In this document: positions 8,669-17,979 of the stretch, in pieces
How positions within the stretch are numbered: position 1 is the stretch's first letter
How the letters are laid out: each line of letters opens with the position of its first letter
Origin: JBMZCV01 sp049613665
GTDB taxonomy: Bacteria > Bacteroidota > Bacteroidia > Chitinophagales > UBA2359
NCBI GenBank assembly: GCA_049613665.1
Contig: JBMZCV010000005.1
Location: 1 to 64,000 of the forward strand
Length of the DNA: 64,000 nucleotides
Reading direction: 5' to 3'
Made by a program: the position numbers and the translations under genes
The notes under the pieces: generated by a model
What the model was told of the DNA's origin: nothing
The model's input: the letters and a program-made list of their open reading frames with translations, nothing else
Database searches by the model: none

Positions 8669-11464
8669 ATGCTCAACGTTAAAAATACTTACCTTACCTT
8701 ATTAGTCTGTATAGCTTTTGCTTTATACTCCACACCAATTTTTGCTCAACAAAAAGCACCAAAATCAAAGCAAAAACGCACACTTGTCGCCAAAAATAAT
8801 TGTAGCAAAAGCACTGCAAATGAAACATTTTGCATTTATACCAACCAGCAATATTGTTATGAATTGATTTATAAGCAAATCATTTCTAAAACAAAATCAA
8901 ATGCTGCTGACATCAAAATCAATTTAGATGCACTACAAGGCGATACCAATTACCGCAATTTTAATTTGACTAATTTGCTTTTGAATGGAATAGAAATAAA
9001 AGTAGAAGTCGAACAAAAAGATAGCGATGGCAAAGTAATTGCCAATAAAACATTTACACAAAAGTTTAATAATCAAGCATTTAAACAAATAATAAAATGG
9101 AAATATGTTTTTCCAAATGAGGTAAATGAACTTGCATGTCCTTTGCAGATTAAAAATGTGAGTTTCGACTTTGCAAGCAAAACAGCATTTTACAAGCAGC
9201 AATTCAAAGAAATAGACCATTATAGCGACAAGATAGTGGCTTTAGAAAAAAGCTTAAATGAATTAAAAAGTTTTGATATTCATGATATTAAAAAAGTCGA
9301 ATATCAGATGAATACTATGCAAAAAGTGGCTAAGGATTTGCCACAATGGAAGCAAGAAAACTTTGAAAGTTTGCCTTTTTCTGCCGAAAATCCAAATAGA
9401 TATACCGAAATATTGAACGAATTGATAAGTGTTTACAATCGTCATGTCGAGCAGTTGCCACAAGAATACTATCAAAAAGGGTTGCAATATAGAAGTGCTA
9501 ATTTGAATGATGCTATTTTTTATTTTGAAGCAGCCATAAGAATGAAAAGCGATTTTGCAGAGCCTTTGTTTGAGTTGGCCAATATTCATTTGATGAACGA
9601 AAATTTAGATGCTGCCTTGCAAAATGTACGTCGCTTGCACCAAATGAATTTTAGAGATGTCGATGTGGTTGCCAACAAAATTTATAATTGGTACTTGGAT
9701 AAAGCAGAAGTTCAATTGTATCACCCAACACAATATGAGCAAGCTTTGGCGATATATGATGAGGCAGAACAAGAACTTTGCCCGCTCAATTTGATACGAA
9801 ATTGTCAAACAACTATCAATACTGACCGAACAAGAGCTGTGAATATGATTGGCGAAAGAAAGCATAAGGAATATCATTCTTTTTTGCAAAATGCAATGGT
9901 AGATGCTGAAAACCGAAACTACAACAAAGCAAAACAATGGGTTCGTGAGGCTCGAAAATATCAAAAAAATCAGCAACAATGGATAGAAAGCGATGTTGAT
10001 GCAGTAACAGCTTTATTTGATATTTTTTGTTATGGAGTGGCAGATGCTCATAGTGCTATTCAAGCAAATCGCATGATAGAGGCACAACAAATTTTGTATG
10101 AATTTTTGAAAATGGAAAATGAAGAGTTGCGTTCTTTTGGCTGGAATCCGCCCAATTTTACTTGCTTTTCTGATTTGAGAAGAGGCTTTGATAAGTTGTA
10201 TAAAAGTTATATGAATGCTGGCTATGATGCTGTTGCGGCCAAGAGTTATGATAAAGCTTTGAGCGATTTTGAGCAAGCACAACAAATTTGCGAAGCTGGG
10301 CTTGCTTCTTGCACTTCTGACTTGGAAGGTGGTTTTAGCCGAGCTTTAAACGGACAGTTTATTGAATTGTTAGAACGTGCCGAGCAGCAAGCAAATATTT
10401 TTCAATTTAATGATGCCATTAGGTTGTTTTTGCAAGCAGAAGAGCTTTGCGAAGCCAATAGTTTGGTGGATTGCAAAAACCTGAAATTGATTACTGGCTT
10501 GCGAAATGCTTATTTTGAACAAGGAAAAGGCAAGCATCAATCGCAAGATTATGAAGGAGCAATATCGTCTTTTCGCAGTTCAAAAGCAGTAATTGAACAC
10601 TATAAGCCTATCAATACGAACTATTTGTTGCAAGATATTCGGAATGTTATTGCTATTTCGGGCAAAAAAATAATTGAGCAAAAAGCGGTTGCTGCTAATG
10701 AAGCGGTTGCACGAAATGATTTGAATGAAGCCAAGCGAATTAAAGACAATATTAAAGTTCTGGAAGCAGAATATTTTTTGACAAATGATAAGGAAATCGA
10801 TAATTTGATAGGCAATGTAGGCGAAAAAATTGCGGCTCAAACCTGCACAAACGCCAATGTTCGTTTCGAAAATGATTGGAAAAAAGCAGACGAGTTGGTC
10901 ACAAAACAAGATTTTATAGCTGCAAAAGAATTGCTAGACAATATGTTGGCATTTGCGAAACAAAATCCTGATTGTCAGATAGATACGAAAAAAGCAAGTA
11001 ATAAAAATCGTGATATTCAAACAGCTTATCAGTATCAAAAAAGTATTGCAGCAGCCGAAGTTTTGGTCGAAAGCAAAAAATTTGAGGAAGCAATTCAAGC
11101 ACATGAAGCAGCAAAACTATTTTTTGAAAAAGAAGGCTTGGCTAGTCAGAAAAAAATGAAACATCAAAAATTATATAATTTTATCATTGATACGCATAAC
11201 AATTATTTTGTAATGTATGGAATCACTTATTATCGCAAGAAAAATGACTTTACCAATGCCATAGATTTGATGCAAGTATTGAGTACATCGCCAAGTGCCA
11301 AAAAATATTTTAAAAATGTCGCTATTGATTTGGCCAAAATTGATGCAAACAATACAGAATATGAAAAAGAAGCAGCGTTGGCTCAATATAATATGGAAGC
11401 TTACACGATATATAAAAAATTTAGAAGTTGTTATTTTAAAACTTGGAAAAAGATTAAGCGGTAA
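8669..11464 (+). CDS. Secreted tetratricopeptide-repeat protein
   Basis: A 931-residue exported protein of unknown job. The ATG at 8669 is preferred over an upstream in-frame TTG at 8612, because it puts the signal peptide (LTLLVCIAFALYSTPIFAQQ) at the N-terminus. A Cys-containing N-terminal region (about 25-190) is followed by a short coiled-coil-like stretch and many TPR-like helical pairs from about 280 onward, for example DAIFYFEAAIRMKSDFAEPL, SDFEQAQQICEAGLASC and DAIRLFLQAEELCEANS. No catalytic motif or sorting domain was found. Family members with TPR arrays usually scaffold envelope complexes, but no partner is adjacent. It ends before a family C repeat and a shared terminator. Confidence 0.75.
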   Translation: MLNVKNTYLTLLVCIAFALYSTPIFAQQKAPKSKQKRTLVAKNNCSKSTANETFCIYTNQQYCYELIYKQIISKTKSNAADIKINLDALQGDTNYRNFNLTNLLLNGIEIKVEVEQKDSDGKVIANKTFTQKFNNQAFKQIIKWKYVFPNEVNELACPLQIKNVSFDFASKTAFYKQQFKEIDHYSDKIVALEKSLNELKSFDIHDIKKVEYQMNTMQKVAKDLPQWKQENFESLPFSAENPNRYTEILNELISVYNRHVEQLPQEYYQKGLQYRSANLNDAIFYFEAAIRMKSDFAEPLFELANIHLMNENLDAALQNVRRLHQMNFRDVDVVANKIYNWYLDKAEVQLYHPTQYEQALAIYDEAEQELCPLNLIRNCQTTINTDRTRAVNMIGERKHKEYHSFLQNAMVDAENRNYNKAKQWVREARKYQKNQQQWIESDVDAVTALFDIFCYGVADAHSAIQANRMIEAQQILYEFLKMENEELRSFGWNPPNFTCFSDLRRGFDKLYKSYMNAGYDAVAAKSYDKALSDFEQAQQICEAGLASCTSDLEGGFSRALNGQFIELLERAEQQANIFQFNDAIRLFLQAEELCEANSLVDCKNLKLITGLRNAYFEQGKGKHQSQDYEGAISSFRSSKAVIEHYKPINTNYLLQDIRNVIAISGKKIIEQKAVAANEAVARNDLNEAKRIKDNIKVLEAEYFLTNDKEIDNLIGNVGEKIAAQTCTNANVRFENDWKKADELVTKQDFIAAKELLDNMLAFAKQNPDCQIDTKKASNKNRDIQTAYQYQKSIAAAEVLVESKKFEEAIQAHEAAKLFFEKEGLASQKKMKHQKLYNFIIDTHNNYFVMYGITYYRKKNDFTNAIDLMQVLSTSPSAKKYFKNVAIDLAKIDANNTEYEKEAALAQYNMEAYTIYKKFRSCYFKTWKKIKR

Positions 11465-11476
11465 AAAAAATATGTT

Positions 11477-11585
11477 TTAAGTACCAAGTACTATTTAATA
11501 AAGCATTCGTTTAGTGGCTAACGCATTGAAAATCAAGGTGTTATCTTGTTCTGAAATGCCTAAAAACTTCTGAACGACTACTTAA
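11477..11585 (+). repeat. MITE-like repeat, family C, full-length copy (109 bp)
   Basis: The ends are TTAAGTACCAAGTACT and CGACTACTTAA, both bounded by TTAA. The central part includes GCTAACGCATTGAAAATCAA and GGTGTTATCTTGTTCTG. It is nearly identical in sequence and identical in length to copies at 43028-43136 and 49612-49720. It starts 12 bp after the stop of the TPR gene. Confidence 0.9.
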
Positions 11586-11592
11586 AATAAAG

Positions 11593-11632
11593 AAAGGCTA
11601 TCTCGTTTCATTAGAAATGAGATAGCCTTTTT
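11593..11632. terminator. Bidirectional terminator between convergent genes
   Basis: AAAGGCTATCTCgTTTC pairs with GAAAtGAGATAGCCTTT across a 4-base loop, with T runs in both reading directions. It can serve the TPR gene on the + strand and the T9SS gene on the - strand. Confidence 0.85.
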
Positions 11633-11672
11633 ATTTGGTTACAAAAAGTAACAATTTGCGAGTTTTTATCTA

Positions 11673-14114
11673 CTAATACTTCACAAATTTAGCAGACATA
11701 TTAATATTTTCGTTGTTTATTGTAACAAAATATGTACCTGCGATATAAGTATCAATATTGAGCGGCAAAACATTGTTTCCTACAATTGTTGTAGCTGCTT
11801 TTTCGGCTACTAATTTTCCTGTCAAATCATATATTTTAATAGTCACTTCTTGCGAAATAGCACTATCAAAATTAAGATTTACGACATCGCTACTTGGAAT
11901 AGGATAAACATTTAAGTTGCCGATATGGTTGTTTTCTCTTCTCAAATTGATGATGCCTAAGTCTTTGCTTGTGCCATCAAAATCGGTTTGCGTCAGTTGA
12001 TAATAAGTCGTTCCAGCTTTTGCGTTACTATCCAAAAACTCATAGTTTTTCGTCAAATTACTTGTTCCAGCACCTGTTTTTTTGGCGATAGTTTCAAAGT
12101 TTTTGCCATCAATAGAACTAGATAAAGTGAAGAAAGCATTGTTATATTCTGAAGCTGTTGCCCACTTTAGCAAGTTTCCTGTTTCTAAAACATAGCCATT
12201 GATATTGCCCAACAATTCAATGGGTACAGTTTCACAATCAAGAATAGCATCTAAAGTAGCCGTTCCACATGAAGACGTTGCTATAAAAACAACTTCGTGG
12301 AAAGAAGACGCTAAAGCTTGATAAGTTGTGCCTGTTTGAGCTTCGCCACCATCAACAATATAACTTACCTCAAAATCATCGCAAGCATTCAATAAGTTGA
12401 TAGCACAACTTGCTGTATTTACTTCAAGGCTAACTACATCGTTAGGATTAGGAAGCACCATAATCATGAAATCTACCGTAATAGTTTCAGGACATTCGCC
12501 ACCTGTATTATCGACATAAGTAGCTGTAAGTATATCTGTAAAGCCATCACAGTCAGTCACTTGCGATGCTACATAGCTCGCCGTAGCACCCATTTCTCCA
12601 TTGCTCCAACTTACCATACTGACATCGCCATTGGCTACTGCTACGCTCAAATCAATACTTTCATTAGAGCAAATAGTTACAGTAGTTTCGCTTACTGCAC
12701 TCAATTCTGCACAAGGCTCTACAACATCTGGACAGCTTATTGCAGATGAAAAAGTAGCAGTATTGTCGCAGATATCATCGCCTATAAAAAAGTTTACGTC
12801 TGACATTTCGCCAGCCATTGCAGTATAACTACTACCAGCTTGAACCTCGCCATCATTTACAGTAAAGGTAATGCTTGCAGCTTCACAAAAATTTGTTATA
12901 GAAATAGTGCAACTTTCATCGTCAATATTCAATTCAGCACCAACCGTTAGGTCTGGCAAAACAATAACCGTATAAGTAACGCTTACTTCGTCTTCGCAAC
13001 CATCAACGGTGCCACCTGCAACACTAGCCGTAAAAGTTAAAGTTGTGCCTTCGCAGTCGCTTACCAAAATGCCTGTGCTAATGCTAGTTCCTGTTGAGCC
13101 ATCAGACCACAAAACATTATCTGCTGTTGTTTCTGTAACGACTACATCTAAGAAAACTTCTTCGCCTGCACAAACCGTTATTTCGGCTTCTACGTCATCT
13201 GGCAAAGTCAAAGTAGGACAAAGTATAGGTTCGCTAAAACTATTTAATTGCGTTACATCATTTGATGGAAAACAGTTATATAAATTTCCTAAAGCTGCTG
13301 AGAAATCACCTGTTCCGTCAGCCGAGCCAAATCCACAAAGGGAGTCATCACTCATTTTTATCAATGTATTATTCGCTGTGCTACAATCGCCATTTATCCA
13401 AGCTTCTTCTTCTGGATTAACACCAATTTCTCCAATCACATCAATATTCATCATGCCATTATTAAGTGCTACGGCATCATTTCCATTGTAGTTTAAGTTG
13501 GCAGCAAAATCAACGGTAATTCCTGCTAAATCGGCTTCTGCATGACAAACCAAAAAGTAGCCACCTGCCGCAATTGTGCCTTCTAAAGTGAAACTGCTGT
13601 TTGCTTCCGTATTTCCGTTGCTATATACATCAATGCTATAAGTAGCTAAGTCAATATCGTTTTCTGTGCCATTGAAAAGTTCAATACATTTGTTTTGGCT
13701 AGAGCCTTCGACATAAGCCGAGATGAGCAAATCTTCGCAAACAACAGGAGCAGATTCCAAAGCACCCTGCTCAATCCACAATCTAATACTTGCAATATCA
13801 TCGGCACTTACCGAACCTGAAGGTGGCATAGCACCTCCTGCACAAGTAGGCACACTAGGGTCAATTTTCGTTATTAATGAGCTGTTTTCAGCATCAAAAG
13901 GAATAAAGGCAGGCCCACAATTATTTCCACCAGCCAAAGCCTGAGCATAAGTATTGAGGTTTAAACCACCAGAAGAACCATGACAGCCTAAGCAATTGTT
14001 GTCATCTAAAATATTGATAATGTCGGGCGTAAAATATAAATCTTGTGCGTTGAGTTTATCGCTAAGAAATAAACTTGCGATAGAGAAGCATAATATAAGT
14101 AATTTTGCTTTCAT
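11673..14114 (-). CDS. T9SS-secreted protein with CxxCH haem motif and lamin-tail domain
   Basis: An 813-residue exported protein. After the signal peptide (to about residue 23) comes a short domain with one haem c motif, CLGCH at 41-45, and later AMPPSGSVSADDIASIRLWIEQGA, which resembles Planctomycete-type cytochrome c modules. A lamin-tail-like (LTD) domain follows at about 105-235 (CIELFNGTENDIDLATYSIDVY). Then come repeated Cys-paired Ig/SprB-like segments (about 300-640) with DVxWSDGSTG-type strings. The C-terminus (about 740-813: LNVYPIPSSDVVNLNFD...KFVKY) is a type A T9SS sorting domain, so the protein should reach the cell surface. A secreted surface protein with one haem is unusual; it could bind haem without moving electrons. 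Its function is unknown. Confidence 0.85.
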   Translation of the reverse strand: MKAKLLILCFSIASLFLSDKLNAQDLYFTPDIINILDDNNCLGCHGSSGGLNLNTYAQALAGGNNCGPAFIPFDAENSSLITKIDPSVPTCAGGAMPPSGSVSADDIASIRLWIEQGALESAPVVCEDLLISAYVEGSSQNKCIELFNGTENDIDLATYSIDVYSNGNTEANSSFTLEGTIAAGGYFLVCHAEADLAGITVDFAANLNYNGNDAVALNNGMMNIDVIGEIGVNPEEEAWINGDCSTANNTLIKMSDDSLCGFGSADGTGDFSAALGNLYNCFPSNDVTQLNSFSEPILCPTLTLPDDVEAEITVCAGEEVFLDVVVTETTADNVLWSDGSTGTSISTGILVSDCEGTTLTFTASVAGGTVDGCEDEVSVTYTVIVLPDLTVGAELNIDDESCTISITNFCEAASITFTVNDGEVQAGSSYTAMAGEMSDVNFFIGDDICDNTATFSSAISCPDVVEPCAELSAVSETTVTICSNESIDLSVAVANGDVSMVSWSNGEMGATASYVASQVTDCDGFTDILTATYVDNTGGECPETITVDFMIMVLPNPNDVVSLEVNTASCAINLLNACDDFEVSYIVDGGEAQTGTTYQALASSFHEVVFIATSSCGTATLDAILDCETVPIELLGNINGYVLETGNLLKWATASEYNNAFFTLSSSIDGKNFETIAKKTGAGTSNLTKNYEFLDSNAKAGTTYYQLTQTDFDGTSKDLGIINLRRENNHIGNLNVYPIPSSDVVNLNFDSAISQEVTIKIYDLTGKLVAEKAATTIVGNNVLPLNIDTYIAGTYFVTINNENINMSAKFVKY

Positions 14115-14139
14115 AAATAGTAATTTGTTTGTTTTAGTG

Positions 14140-14210
14140 GCAACTATTGAGTAGTAGGCTTTTGAGACAAAAATTTTTTTTGGCCAATATTTTTACTCCT
14201 GAATAGTTAC
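14140..14210. repeat. MITE-like repeat, family D, deletion derivative
   Basis: It begins GCAACTATTGAGTAGTAGGC and ends GAATAGTTAC, with the TTTTTGGCCAATA stretch typical of the family D right half. It lies just upstream of the T9SS gene start at 14114. Confidence 0.65.
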
Positions 14211-14254
14211 TTTTAATGAAAAAAAAATAAAGGAAGGAATTTGTAATAATTGTT

Positions 14255-14412
14255 GTAACCGTTTAGATGTAGGCTTTTGAAGTAAAAAATAGAATTGTTT
14301 TTTGGGGTAAAGCTATTTTTGAGCTTAATAGCACCACTCTTGAGCAAAAAAGCTAGAGCATAACTATAAGTAAACATTTTTTAGCCAAAACTGCCACAAT
14401 ATAGATAGTTAC
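14255..14412. repeat. MITE-like repeat, family D, full-length copy (158 bp)
   Basis: The terminal inverted repeat is GTAACCGTTTA at the left and TAGATAGTTAC at the right. Internal landmarks are TAGGCTTTTGAAG, GAGCTTAATAGCACC and TTAGCCAAAACTGCCACAAT. It is closely matched by 44191-44351. No coding sequence lies within it. Confidence 0.88.
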
Positions 14413-14470
14413 TAATTGTTAAATTTGTTTTTCAGCTACAAAATAGGATTTTTTTACAAAAAAACAAAAA

Positions 14471-14494
14471 AAAATGACAAAAACTTGTCATTTC
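14471..14494 (-). terminator. Terminator of the small gene at 14523-14924
   Basis: AAATGACAA-AAAC-TTGTCATTT forms a tight hairpin. On the - strand it is followed by a run of T. It lies about 30 bp past the stop of the preceding - strand gene. Confidence 0.75.
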
Positions 14495-14522
14495 TTCTTT
14501 TAAAATCTTAAAACTGAAAAAT

Positions 14523-14924
14523 TTAAGCTGCTACGACATACAAATAAAAATAGCCATCAGGAGTACGCATATAGCCACCGCTTTTTCGAGATTTATTGTC
14601 ATTAACATCATAAAATTCATTGATAAATAATGCTTCGTAATGCGAAATGACCTTTCTGCTTTTTGATTTTAAAACCAAAAACATGACTTCATAAGGGGCA
14701 GTACGATAATCTTCTTGGTCTATTCGATTTTTGGGGTAGCCTGTTTTTCCAATTTTGATATACTCAAACCGACATAAAATATCTTCTATACTATCAGCAA
14801 TATGTTGATTAGCGGCTAAACTAATTTTTTTGGAAAAAAATATATAAGTATGTTTGTCAATAATCGGTTTTGCCCCAAATCTTATATTTCTGTAAAGCTG
14901 TGTAAAAAAATGTTTTAGAGTCAT
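14523..14924 (-). CDS. Small protein, possible GIY-YIG-like fold
   Basis: A 133-residue protein from the ATG at 14924; a TTG start at 14948 would add eight residues. The middle reads RFEYIKIGKTGYPKNRIDQEDYR, followed by a hydrophobic strand and SHYEALFINEFYDV. The order strand, KIGKT, R, and a helix with E is reminiscent of GIY-YIG or Meiotically-up-regulated T5orf172-type nucleases. The usual GIY start is not clear, so I do not assign nuclease activity. It begins 42 bp after the stop of the UDP-sugar dehydrogenase gene on the same strand and may be cotranscribed, although the two roles do not obviously connect. Treat it as hypothetical. Confidence 0.6.
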   Translation of the reverse strand: MTLKHFFTQLYRNIRFGAKPIIDKHTYIFFSKKISLAANQHIADSIEDILCRFEYIKIGKTGYPKNRIDQEDYRTAPYEVMFLVLKSKSRKVISHYEALFINEFYDVNDNKSRKSGGYMRTPDGYFYLYVVAA

Positions 14925-14966
14925 CGAATGAAGTATTTTTTTTAGCAATCTATAAATATTTGAAGC

Positions 14967-16265
14967 TTATAGCGTCCAATAAGTCATTTTTTTTATTTTT
15001 TTATTATAAATACCTTTTATATCTATCAAGATACCATTTTCATTCGTTAAATTTAAAAAATGAGTTTCTGTTAAATTTTCATACTCTTTATGTTTAACAG
15101 CCACAACAACAGCATCATATTTTTCGGCAGTTTTTTCGGTCAAGGCAAGCTGATATTCTTTTGCCAACACTTCATTTTCGGCATAAGGGTCTATAATATC
15201 GGTTGTCAGACCAAAAGATTGCAATTCGCTAATTACATCAATGACTTTTGAGTTTCTGATGTCGCTTACATTTTCTTTAAATGTTACTCCCATTATCAAA
15301 ACTCGTGCTTGACTAATGTTTTTTCCAGCCTTAATCAAAAATCTCAACAAACGCATTGCAATATATTCCCCCATACTATCATTGATACGACGACCACTCA
15401 AAATAACTTCTGGCTGATGCCCCAATTCGGTAGATTTGTAGGTCAGATAATAAGGATCAACGCCTATGCAATGTCCGCCAACGAGTCCTGGATAAAAAGG
15501 TAAAAAATTCCATTTTGTGCGTGCAGCTTCCAAAACATCTTGCGTATTGATATTCATTTTGTCGAAAATAATTGCCAATTCGTTCATCAAAGCGATATTT
15601 ACATCTCGTTGTGTGTTTTCAATCACTTTTGCGGCTTCGGCTACTTTGATAGAACTTGCTCGGTGTACGCCAGCTTCTATCACCAATTCATAGACTTTTG
15701 CAATATTGTCTAAAGCCACTTCATCGCAACCAGACACTACTTTTATCACCTTCGATAAGGTATGTTCGGTGTCTCCTGGATTGATTCTTTCGGGCGAATA
15801 GCCTATTTTAAAATCTTCATAACATTTTAGTCCAGACAATTTTTCTAAGACAGGCAAACAGTCATTTTCAGTACAACTAGGATAAACAGTAGATTCATAA
15901 ACGACATAATCGCCTTTTTTCAACACTTTGCCAATAGCAGTAGAAGCACTTAACAAGGCTTTCAAGTTGGGTACTTTGTGTCTATCGACAGGCGTAGGAA
16001 CGGCTATGACGTAGAAACTTGCTGCTTTAATATCTTCGGTATGGCTTGTAAAGCTGATGTCTTTGTTCAAAAAATGCTCAGTTTGCAACTCATTGCTAGG
16101 GTCTATTCCCTTTTTCATAAGGCTGACACGCTCTTCATTGATGTCGAAACCAATGACTTTGATGTGTTCTGCAAAAGCTAAGGCTATCGGCAAGCCTACA
16201 TAACCTAAACCGATAACGGCCAAACTTGTTTTTTTTTGTAATAAAGCGGTGTAAATGCTATTCAT
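14967..16265 (-). CDS. tviB: UDP-N-acetylhexosamine 6-dehydrogenase (TviB/WbpO type)
   Basis: A 432-residue cytoplasmic enzyme that oxidises C6 of a UDP-N-acetylhexosamine to the uronic acid with two NAD+, feeding acidic surface polysaccharide. The ATG at 16265 was chosen over a TTG at 16319, because it starts just before the Rossmann strand SLAVIGLGYVGLP (about 14-26). Other landmarks are AVPTPVDRHKVPNL (about 88-101), YSPERINPGD, and the catalytic Cys266 in LVGGHCIGVDPYYL. KENVSDIRNSKVIDVI marks the C-terminal NAD(P)-binding half. The VipA/TviB subgroup fits the PERINPGDTEHTLSKVIKVVSG string. GalNAc versus GlcNAc substrate cannot be decided. Other sugar genes in the window are scattered, not clustered. 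Confidence 0.9.
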   Translation of the reverse strand: MNSIYTALLQKKTSLAVIGLGYVGLPIALAFAEHIKVIGFDINEERVSLMKKGIDPSNELQTEHFLNKDISFTSHTEDIKAASFYVIAVPTPVDRHKVPNLKALLSASTAIGKVLKKGDYVVYESTVYPSCTENDCLPVLEKLSGLKCYEDFKIGYSPERINPGDTEHTLSKVIKVVSGCDEVALDNIAKVYELVIEAGVHRASSIKVAEAAKVIENTQRDVNIALMNELAIIFDKMNINTQDVLEAARTKWNFLPFYPGLVGGHCIGVDPYYLTYKSTELGHQPEVILSGRRINDSMGEYIAMRLLRFLIKAGKNISQARVLIMGVTFKENVSDIRNSKVIDVISELQSFGLTTDIIDPYAENEVLAKEYQLALTEKTAEKYDAVVVAVKHKEYENLTETHFLNLTNENGILIDIKGIYNKKIKKMTYWTL

Positions 16266-16339
16266 ATTTCTTGTTGTAAAGCTGATATATTTTGTTTTGT
16301 GAGATTTTTTTTCTGACAAAAGCTATGTATTGTCTTATT

Positions 16340-16435
16340 TATGTATAGTACGATTTGTGCTAACGCCCTGAATTTCAGCCTGTTACTTTCCACAATTCGT
16401 AGAGTAAATTTGTTTGAGTACTTATCAAAATTTCA
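16340..16435. repeat. Divergent family C repeat
   Basis: GCTAACGCCCTGAATTTCAG followed by CCTGTTACTTTCCACAATTC parallels GCTAACGCATTGAAAATCAA-GGTGTTA of the reference copies. The ends are degraded. It lies between the UDP-sugar dehydrogenase start and the next terminator. A solo family B end (AATGTCAGAACTATC) is present at about 16566-16580. Confidence 0.55.
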
Positions 16436-16638
16436 CAAAAGTACAATATCCTCTTTTAGTTTTGAAATATTGGGCAATTTTTATTTTTTGTGTGTTTAAA
16501 TTTCAAGGAATAGATTTAATTTACTGAATTACTATGCTACAATTTAAACAGCCTCTTTTAAAAAAAATGTCAGAACTATCATAAAAGTAAATGGCAAAAA
16601 GACAGGTAAAGCATTCATCAAGTTTTTTATATAAAAAA

Positions 16639-16676
16639 ATGCCACTTCATAAACTTAAAAATTTACGAAGTAGCAT
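16639..16676 (-). terminator. Probable terminator downstream of the FKBP gene at 16829
   Basis: ATGCcACTTCaTAAA pairs with TTTAcGAAGTaGCAT across a short A-rich loop. On the - strand it is followed by seven T. Confidence 0.65.
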
Positions 16677-16725
16677 ATTATTTTTCGGAAACTGAAAAAA
16701 ATAAAAATATTACTTATTTGCTATA

Positions 16726-16831
16726 TAAGTGCCAAGCACCTATTTAATAAACGGTCGATTCGTTGCTAACGCATTGATGTTCAGCGTATTAGTTTCAACG
16801 AGATGTATATTTATTTTTGTCTGACTACTTA
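16726..16831. repeat. Family C repeat (subtype b) supplying a stop codon
   Basis: It begins TAAGTGCCAAGCACC and ends TGTCTGACTACTTA. The middle TTCGTTGCTAACGCATTGAT matches the family. The terminal TAAGTAGTC, read on the - strand, contains the TAA stop of the FKBP gene at 16829-17752. Close relatives lie at 60068-60175 and 20230-20336. Confidence 0.8.
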
Positions 16832-17752
16832 CTTAGAAGAAGCAGGTTTAGGCGGAGTTGTTTTCTTAGGAGCAGATTTTGGAGGAGCAGTGTCCGCAAT
16901 ATCGGTCACTTCCACATCATACACCAAAACAGAGTTGCCCGGAATTTGGCCACGTTGTCTTTCGCCATAAGCCAAAGTAGATGGGATAAGAAAAGTCGCT
17001 TTTCCACCTTTTTTCAACATCATCAAGCCCTCACGCAAGCCACGCACCTGTCGGTTGAGTGGCATATCTTTAGCTTTGCCTTTGCTACTTTCTACTTCTG
17101 TTCCATCTAGTAGTTTGGTCGTATATTTCATCTTTACGGTTTGGTCGGCACGAGGTTTTTCTCCACTACCTGCTGTGCCAATCGTATATCGCAAACCCGA
17201 AGCTGCTGTTTCCATTTTTAAGCTTTTGCCACTCAAATAAGCATCAATTTTTTTGTTGTCTTCTGCTGTTCTAACGGCTTTTGCTTTGTTTCGCTCTGCT
17301 TGATATTCTGCTTGCGATTGTATTTTTTGCAAAGAAATTGTATATTTTAGCTTATCGCCAGCTTTCAAAAACTTTGGTAATCGATTGCTATACAACGAGT
17401 CGGCAGGCACATAAAAAGTAGCACTATCACCAGCAGCCATTTGTGTCAAACCTTGATTGAGTATGCCTTTGAATAAGGTTTTTTGAAATTTGAACGACAA
17501 AGGATTAGGTTTGTTGTAAGAGCTAAAAATGGTAGAATCATTCATAGTTGTATATTGCATTTGCAAAGTCAGAAAGTCGCCAAACTTAGCTTTCTCGCCT
17601 GCATTTTTAGTATGAATGTTGTAAGATAAACCAGAAGGAGTTTGTGTAAAACCTTTTGAACCCGTAGTAGAGCCACCTTCACTACCATTGCTAGAACAAG
17701 CAATTAAGCTACATAAATAAACAATGGTGAGGAAATAGGAAATTTTTTGCAT
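16829..17752 (-). CDS. Double-domain FKBP-type peptidyl-prolyl isomerase lipoprotein
   Basis: A 307-residue envelope lipoprotein that should catalyse cis-trans isomerisation of prolyl bonds. The ATG at 17752 is preferred to one at 17830, because it places the lipobox (CSLIAC, Cys19) at the N-terminus. A first, weaker FKBP-like domain covers about 40-150 and a second, more canonical one about 185-285 (VKMKYTTKLLDGTEVESS, PLNRQVRGLREGLMMLKKGGKATFLIPSTLAYG). The tail is Pro/Lys-rich. It precedes no other gene closely, but lies in the FKBP-FKBP-nrnA-ndk order. In gliding Bacteroidota the lipoprotein GldI is an FKBP of this kind next to nrnA, so one of the two may be the GldI counterpart. Confidence 0.85.
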   Translation of the reverse strand: MQKISYFLTIVYLCSLIACSSNGSEGGSTTGSKGFTQTPSGLSYNIHTKNAGEKAKFGDFLTLQMQYTTMNDSTIFSSYNKPNPLSFKFQKTLFKGILNQGLTQMAAGDSATFYVPADSLYSNRLPKFLKAGDKLKYTISLQKIQSQAEYQAERNKAKAVRTAEDNKKIDAYLSGKSLKMETAASGLRYTIGTAGSGEKPRADQTVKMKYTTKLLDGTEVESSKGKAKDMPLNRQVRGLREGLMMLKKGGKATFLIPSTLAYGERQRGQIPGNSVLVYDVEVTDIADTAPPKSAPKKTTPPKPASSK

Positions 17753-17844
17753 AAAAAAAGAAGTTTTGATAAATTTGATAAAAAGAGTTGATGCAAGACA
17801 CAAAGTATAAAATAAATAATTGTCTTGCATTAAAAAATCTAAAA

Positions 17845-17925
17845 AATAGGTTGTTTAACAATTATATTGAAAATTAGCGTGTTGTTTTCCACATTTGGGC
17901 GTTTTATTTTTTGTTTGACTTCAAT
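17845..17925. repeat. Divergent family C repeat between the two FKBP genes
   Basis: TATTGAAAATTAGCGTGTTG-TTTTCCAC-ATTTGGGCG is a decayed version of the family C centre and right half. The copy is recognised by order and spacing, not by near-identity. Confidence 0.5.
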
Positions 17926-17979
17926 ATTTTTTTTAATATTAATTGTCCAAATCGTCAAACAACCTAATAATATCGTTTG

